Below are positions 58,930-64,000 of a stretch of DNA of 64,000 nucleotides, piece by piece. The stretch's first letter is position 1. Every line of letters begins with the position of its first letter. The position numbers were made by a program, and so were the translations under genes. The notes beneath the pieces are model-generated. The model had not been told where the DNA came from. It was given only the letters and a program-made list of their open reading frames with translations, and made no database searches. Source of the DNA: Astropecten irregularis (Eukaryota; Echinodermata; Asteroidea; Paxillosida; Astropectinidae); contig OZ020254.1 of the NCBI GenBank assembly GCA_963971285.1, positions 10,850,001-10,914,000 of the forward strand, written 5' to 3'.

Positions 58930-60222
58930 ATCTAGACAACAATAATGAGCTCATCTCGCTTCACGTTTTCGCCAAGGACCATACTGCAGATTATTGGCTC
59001 ACGATGGAGTGCGCCCTCTGCCCTAAGATTAATAAGTCAGGAGGACTTTGCTCTCCGCAACTAAAGTTACGTAATCGAATCCACTCAACAATGGTGACGT
59101 CGTATTGACTGTAATGCATTAAGTACATGGGGGATGTCGGAGATTCTTTGTCGTTTACTGGGTGGAGACTCTGTGCCATTGTAATGATAATAGGTAGCGG
59201 TTCTTGTAATACAATCATGTAGACTTCGTCTCCAGAATAATAAGTGGCAAGAATGACGTGAGACGTTCAACAGGACGGAAATAAGACATCGTGTAATTTG
59301 GTGAGTGGCGAGTACGTGGTGAATTAATGGTGAGTGGTGAATGTCAAGTTCCCACACCTACCTGTAGACCAGAGTGGTGTCGTGAGGGGTCACCTCTTCA
59401 AGCCGATCGTCACGGTGTTCCATCCGTGTCAGCCTGGACATTACAGAAAAATCTAGCACTGCTGTCTTCATCGCAGCGTGTCGGTGGCGAGATTGGTGCG
59501 GGGAAAATCCTTGAGCAACACCCGAAGGATAAAGGGCCATTCTCCGGTGTAATGATGCTTACGTCGTCGGCACAGTCAGATCAACAATAATCTAACGAGA
59601 TGGTAAGTTCGCTGAGTATTTAAGATTTCGGCAAGACTGTCGTTTAAACATTGAGGAAGGAAACAAATATCAGCAGTGATACTTTTCCATAACAATCATG
59701 ATCCATATGATTGTATTTAAAAATAGTATTATTATTCTACTCAAGTTATGGCAAGAAATCAAATACATGTGAATTTAGTGGATTATATATTTTGATACAT
59801 GTACTTATATTTTAAACGATGGGAAGAATAGTATTTCCGACCATGTCCTTGCAAAATTATACTCATGGTCCAGTGTGTAGAACAAACATGAATCTGGGAA
59901 GAAAAAGACCGTTATAATTACATCCAAATTATCCATACTGGCCAGTCTGGTACCCAGACCCAACAGATGATAAGAGTCGTATTTAGTTGAGTTACTTTAT
60001 TGTAGAAGCTGGACTAATCATAATGGATTAATGTCCATGAATGCCGTAATGGCGGTCAGTTCCTACCGATGTGTCGAGAACATGAACTTGGGACTGAGAA
60101 ATATTAGATTTTGTTCCAAAATGTGCACGAATCTCCACAGACTTTCAATGCGACGACCAACAAAGTGAAAGCCATCCACTTGTTGAAGGATTTATTAAAC
60201 AGCTAATCAAAGTTGATATTAA
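58930..60222. other. Intergenic, between the CTG/TTG array and the GT31 upstream region
   Basis: Mixed unique sequence; a weak copy of the 44060-type repeat at 59940-60060. No exon recognised. Confidence 0.5.
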
Positions 60223-60566
60223 TTAAGGTATAATACATGATTGGTAAAGGTCACTGAACAGCACTCACATTCTGTCTGATCCAGATTGTACATGAAATGA
60301 TAAACCTGTGAACATTTGAGCTCAATCGGACATCCTAGTCACGAGAAACTAGTAGCAAAAACACGACTCAATATTTCTTGTAAAACATAAAGAAAGGTTT
60401 TCATAAATTATTACCCCGAGATCAAAACTGTTCAGTCGGTCTTTGTTTGACTCATTTCTGGGTAAATACACCATTTCGGACTATCTTCATACCCTGAAAG
60501 TTTTACGCAAATATGTGAACATTTCTGTTTGGGTATGTCACAAATCATGCACCGTACTGTACATTA
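60223..60566. mobile_element. TTAAAGG MITE, type B
   Basis: Left end TTAAGGTATAATACATGATT, right end CACCGTACTGTACATTAAA; lies 250 bp upstream of the GT31 gene. Confidence 0.78.
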
Positions 60567-60722
60567 AACAGCTGATATTAACAGCTTCTCAAATTAAATT
60601 GTTAGAAACATTACCCATAATTAAGTTTTTTTCTATTTTCATAATATGGTAAAACTTTGGGCTTACCTTATCATTTTCTTTCTCCATTCACTCAACAGCA
60701 TACCATATACAAGAATGAAAGA

Positions 60723-60730
60723 TGACGTCA
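60723..60730 (+). promoter_or_regulatory. Palindromic CRE/ATF site upstream of the GT31 gene
   Basis: A perfect TGACGTCA lies 92 bp before the start codon, in an AT-rich stretch without recognised repeats. It is a plausible promoter element for this gene; binding is inferred. Confidence 0.45.
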
Positions 60731-60821
60731 TCATAATATCAGCCGCCCTGAAGACTCTACAGATAGAAACAGAAAGAGGATAAACACAATCAGCAATCTG
60801 CGAGACGGTGGTGGACCAAAC

Positions 60822-62936
60822 ATGGCCGCCGCATCATCTAGTACAAGACTGGAACTTATCCTGCTGATTATTATGTTCATTTACGGCGCCAAAGTATTCC
60901 TGGTGTTTGTGTACGTGGGCGACGTCTCACCGATAGGGGGCGCTGTCTACGATCATGTTTCCCTGTCTGATGCTACGGCGGAGAGACTGGTAATGGAGCG
61001 GAGGCGGAGACACGACATGCCGGCAGGTGGTGGAGGAGCAAAGAGCAAAGACAGTGGGGAATCCCAAGGTAGAGATTCTGAGAATGTGAACACTAACGGC
61101 TCCAGGGGCAGTCGGGATTCAAATTTCAAGAATGATTCCGTTCTTGGTGTCGCCGCCGTTCCAATTCAACCGCCGTCGGACGAAGAGGCTAAAATGACGA
61201 GTGGCGAGCTCTCTGGTGAGATACTAGTCTCCGCTTTCGAGCACAGCGCCGAGAAGTGCCGAGATGTGTTCATGGTGGCCATCATCAACTCCCAGCCACG
61301 GGGCCTAGACTATCGCATGGCCGTCCGCGAAACCTGGGCCGACACGGCCATGGCACAACGGCTCGGCGTGCTGACGATGTTCGCCCTCGACACCCCCGGC
61401 GCCCACTCCACGAAGTCGAGCGTCTTCCAAGAGAACGAGAAACACGACGACTTGCTGGTCGGGGCTTTCGCCGAGAACCCTTTAAAATCGACTCTCAAGA
61501 TGCTGATGGGTTTGGAGTGGGTCACGTCGCGGTGTCCCTCCGTCAAGTTCGTCTTCGCTGGGGACGATCACATGTTCGTCATGTACGAGCGTCTCGTCAG
61601 GAAGTTACGGTCTTTGGACAGAGACGAATCTCATGAACTATGGACGGGGAGAATCTCGAGAGCGACCACCCCAGAGCGAAACCCAGACAGTCGATACTAT
61701 GTGTCGGAACAGCAGTTTACCGGGAATCGATACCCAGACTTCTGTACGTCGGAGGCAGGGTACGTGTTCAGCGTGGACGCAGCGAAGACGATCGCCTACC
61801 TGGGGAAGAGAACCAGAAACGATGAGATCATCCCTCTGCCGGATGTGTTCACGGGCGTGCTGGCCAAAGAAGCTGGCATCAGCATAAAAGAGGACAAGTC
61901 CTTCACGTACGGCGACCTAGCAAACGATGTCTGCGAACTAAGCAAAGTCATCACGACTAGAGTCCGGAAGTCCCCTGATCACATGACAACCATCTGGAAG
62001 AACGTCACCGATGCCGAGTTCCAGAAGGACTGCCCCGAGCCAGATCTGGATGTGGTCCTCGGGAGTGGCACGAACAACCGGCCGTACGTCCAGAAGGCAC
62101 TGCGTCTGCTCCTGGATCACCCGGAGGCCTGCTATAACAGCGACGGCAAGGAGGACAATGTCTTCATCGTGATTCTCATCAGCTCCCTCCCGAGACACTT
62201 TGAGCTACGGCGCACCATCAGGAACACCTGGGGAGCCCAGAAGCAGGTGCTCGGCAAGAAACTCAAGCTGCTTTTCGTCATGGGCAAAACGCAGCGAGAC
62301 GTGGACATCATCCAGAGGCAGGTCAAGGAAGAGGACGACGAGTTCGGCGACATCATCCAGGCCGAATTCGTAGAGTCCTTCCAGAATCTCACCTTAAAAG
62401 TCGTCATGGGCCTCAGGTGGGTTTCGAAGAACTGCGCGCACGCCGCCTACATGTACAAAGGAGACGACGACATGTTCGTCAATTTCAACCACATCGTGTC
62501 GTACCTGAATGAGAACCGAGCCAAGGGGCCGGCCATGGCCAGGTTCTTCCTCGGCAGTGTGCTGTACAGGAGCGTCCGAGTCACCCGTGTCAACTCCAAG
62601 TACTACGTGCCTGATAAACTGTACAGTGGCCGGTACTTCCCGCCCTACTGCTCGGGGGGAGGTTATGTCATCTCCACGGACATCATCCCTGAGATGTACA
62701 TGAAGTCCATGGAGACGGCCTTCATTCCCATCGATGATGCCTACCAGGGCATCCTGGCCAGCAAGATCGGGGTCAAGCCCGTCAGCCACAAGGGCTTCAA
62801 GAACTGGGGGGCCAAGACGGACGGGTGCTCGCTGCGTGACGTCATGGTCGTTCACGGTTTCAAGACCCCGGATGCTCTGAGTGGCGCCTGGAAGAATTAC
62901 ACGATGAATGCCGAGGACTGTCCCGCCATTTCGTGA
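60822..62936 (+). CDS. Tandem-domain GT31 (beta-1,3-galactosyltransferase-like) glycosyltransferase, intronless
   Basis: A single 704-residue reading frame with a good start context (AAACATGG). An uncleaved signal anchor at about 10-32 makes it a type II, probably Golgi, membrane protein. A charged Ser/Gly-rich stem (about 50-135) precedes two complete GT31 modules, about 147-400 and 445-700. Each has the order VFMVAI/VFIVIL, R-x-(T/V)RxTW, LKxxMGLxWV, the DxD-type acidic motif, the YYV...Y segment, (S/T)xAGYVFS/SGGGYVIS, and ends W-K-N-x-T followed by DC. GT31 enzymes transfer a sugar from a UDP-sugar in beta-1,3 linkage. The second module keeps GDDD (547-550), while the first reads GDDH (247-250), so the first may be altered or inactive. 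N-glycosylation sites are visible at 394, 522 and 692. The acceptor sugar cannot be inferred. The lack of introns contrasts with the neighbours but is common in this family. Confidence 0.92.
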   Translation: MAAASSSTRLELILLIIMFIYGAKVFLVFVYVGDVSPIGGAVYDHVSLSDATAERLVMERRRRHDMPAGGGGAKSKDSGESQGRDSENVNTNGSRGSRDSNFKNDSVLGVAAVPIQPPSDEEAKMTSGELSGEILVSAFEHSAEKCRDVFMVAIINSQPRGLDYRMAVRETWADTAMAQRLGVLTMFALDTPGAHSTKSSVFQENEKHDDLLVGAFAENPLKSTLKMLMGLEWVTSRCPSVKFVFAGDDHMFVMYERLVRKLRSLDRDESHELWTGRISRATTPERNPDSRYYVSEQQFTGNRYPDFCTSEAGYVFSVDAAKTIAYLGKRTRNDEIIPLPDVFTGVLAKEAGISIKEDKSFTYGDLANDVCELSKVITTRVRKSPDHMTTIWKNVTDAEFQKDCPEPDLDVVLGSGTNNRPYVQKALRLLLDHPEACYNSDGKEDNVFIVILISSLPRHFELRRTIRNTWGAQKQVLGKKLKLLFVMGKTQRDVDIIQRQVKEEDDEFGDIIQAEFVESFQNLTLKVVMGLRWVSKNCAHAAYMYKGDDDMFVNFNHIVSYLNENRAKGPAMARFFLGSVLYRSVRVTRVNSKYYVPDKLYSGRYFPPYCSGGGYVISTDIIPEMYMKSMETAFIPIDDAYQGILASKIGVKPVSHKGFKNWGAKTDGCSLRDVMVVHGFKTPDALSGAWKNYTMNAEDCPAIS

Positions 62937-63638
62937 CATAATTCATCGGACCAAATAGTGTAGCTGTTCACCATATTTTGGTCGAGCTATAACAAAACTT
63001 CAGGGTTGGAAAGATCAGGTGACCGGCCAAAATGTATATATGTTTTCAAAATATCCGTAAAACAAACATACAATTCAACAAACACTAGTCACATAATAAG
63101 TTGGTAAACGATAAAGTCCTTTGTCCTGGCAAAATCAGCAAAAACTGCCCCCAATCAAGACATTTTTTTTCCCGAAAGTTATTTTTCAATCTGAAAAAGC
63201 ATACGGTTCTATATTAACATGGAACTATTTTTTTGTTTATCTCCAGCTGCAAAAAAAAAAAAAGATAAGAAATAGCGCCCTCTACTTTTTTCATCGACGA
63301 GACACTCCTGTGTTGGCGGAGCTGAGGTGCGCCCTCAATTCGGCCAAGAGCCGCAAACGCTTAAAGTTTACAATGATTACTGCTGAAAGATGTGCCTTGA
63401 GTGTACAGTATACTGAATTGGAGGGAAACAGGGACTAACATAAATAATCATCTACAATGATTTTTTAAAACTAATAATGCATCTTTGATCCAGGAATAGG
63501 AAGTTTCAAAGCAGTTTATTACTCAGTTTTTATTATTATATTTTCATGTTTATACATCTAGTATTTTTATTATTATTATAAATAATTGGCCGCAGTGTCC
63601 TTTACTATGTTTGTTTTGTTTTATTTTTTACTATCTGT

Positions 63639-63644
63639 AATAAA
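63639..63644 (+). promoter_or_regulatory. Candidate polyadenylation signal of the GT31 gene
   Basis: AATAAA about 700 bp past the stop, followed by an A-rich run. Hexamer match only. Confidence 0.3.
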
Positions 63645-63872
63645 TTATTAGAAAAAAGGAGAGAGAGACAACCACACTAGTTCTTGATTGCAATGAAGAG
63701 TCAGCTGAATGGAATTAACGTGCCCAAGGGCACCACACAATCACATTATACATATACTCTGATAATAATCACGTTTCTTGGTTTGGGGTACGGGTGGGAC
63801 CAGTTTATTTAAGAACAGTAACAATAACATGTTCAAATACGTATTTATACTTGCTTAGAAGATATATTCAGA

Positions 63873-64000
63873 AGGCCAATTTCATGGAGCTGTTAAGCAC
63901 AAAAAATTGCTTAGCACACACTGCCTTGCTCAATAAAATAAACCACCGTTAAACAATTTCATTTGATATTCATGGTCAGCGAACAACAGCCAAAGAACAA
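63873..64000. mobile_element. CCAATTTCATGG element cut by the window edge
   Basis: GGCCAATTTCATGGAGCTGT onward matches 34303-34480; the rest lies outside the window. Confidence 0.65.

Noticed and set aside
58229..58945. 238-codon Leu/Val/Ala-rich frame that looks like a membrane protein
   Set aside because: Entirely compositional, from CTG/TTG units; frame interrupted at the same repeats on either side.
61310..62939. Long minus-strand frames opposite the GT31 gene
   Set aside because: Shadow frames in GC-rich coding sequence; the plus-strand product has two complete GT31 modules.

Overview
The window is animal nuclear DNA: AT-rich, dense in repeats, with small coding exons set among long introns that have GT/AG ends. 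It carries five protein-coding genes. The gene set (a Vax homeobox gene, a type II PI4-kinase, a CD39-type ectonucleotidase and a tandem GT31 glycosyltransferase) together with the repeat style (TTAAAGG-ended MITEs, tRNA-derived SINEs) suggests a marine deuterostome invertebrate, most likely an echinoderm. This placement is inference, since no species-specific marker was recognised.

Layout: (1) 1106-3112, minus, a two-exon calcineurin-like metallophosphoesterase. (2) 6136-11801, minus, a three-exon Vax (ventral anterior homeobox) gene. (3) 19779-33923, minus, an eight-exon phosphatidylinositol 4-kinase type 2. (4) 41769-55247, minus, an eight-exon cell-surface ectonucleoside triphosphate diphosphohydrolase (CD39/ENTPD family) with all five apyrase conserved regions. 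(5) 60822-62936, plus, an intronless 704-residue type II membrane protein with two tandem GT31 (beta-1,3-galactosyltransferase-like) modules. All exon joins were worked out by hand; reading frames and splice phases agree across every junction, and the models give 302, 299, 489, 529 and 704 residues.

The genes act in unrelated processes: hydrolysis by a metal-dependent phosphoesterase, eye/forebrain-type patterning, PI4P synthesis on endosome/Golgi membranes, extracellular ATP/ADP hydrolysis, and Golgi glycosylation. They do not form a functional operon-like unit. From memory, however, VAX1, PI4K2A and ENTPD1 all lie on human chromosome 10q, so the neighbourhood may preserve ancient linkage.

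Between the genes the DNA is mostly mobile-element debris. There is a MITE superfamily with at least four types of TIR but a shared body, two classes of SINE-like elements, and a short retroposon whose core resembles half of a hammerhead ribozyme. There is also a 958-bp Mutator-like element with a perfect 9-bp target duplication, a 133-bp fold-back insertion with an empty-site comparison inside the window, several palindromic elements, a decayed non-LTR reverse-transcriptase fragment and two large trinucleotide-type arrays. GC-richer islands near vax and inside PI4K2 intron 5 are candidate regulatory elements. I did not find a multi-gene system that is clearly new.
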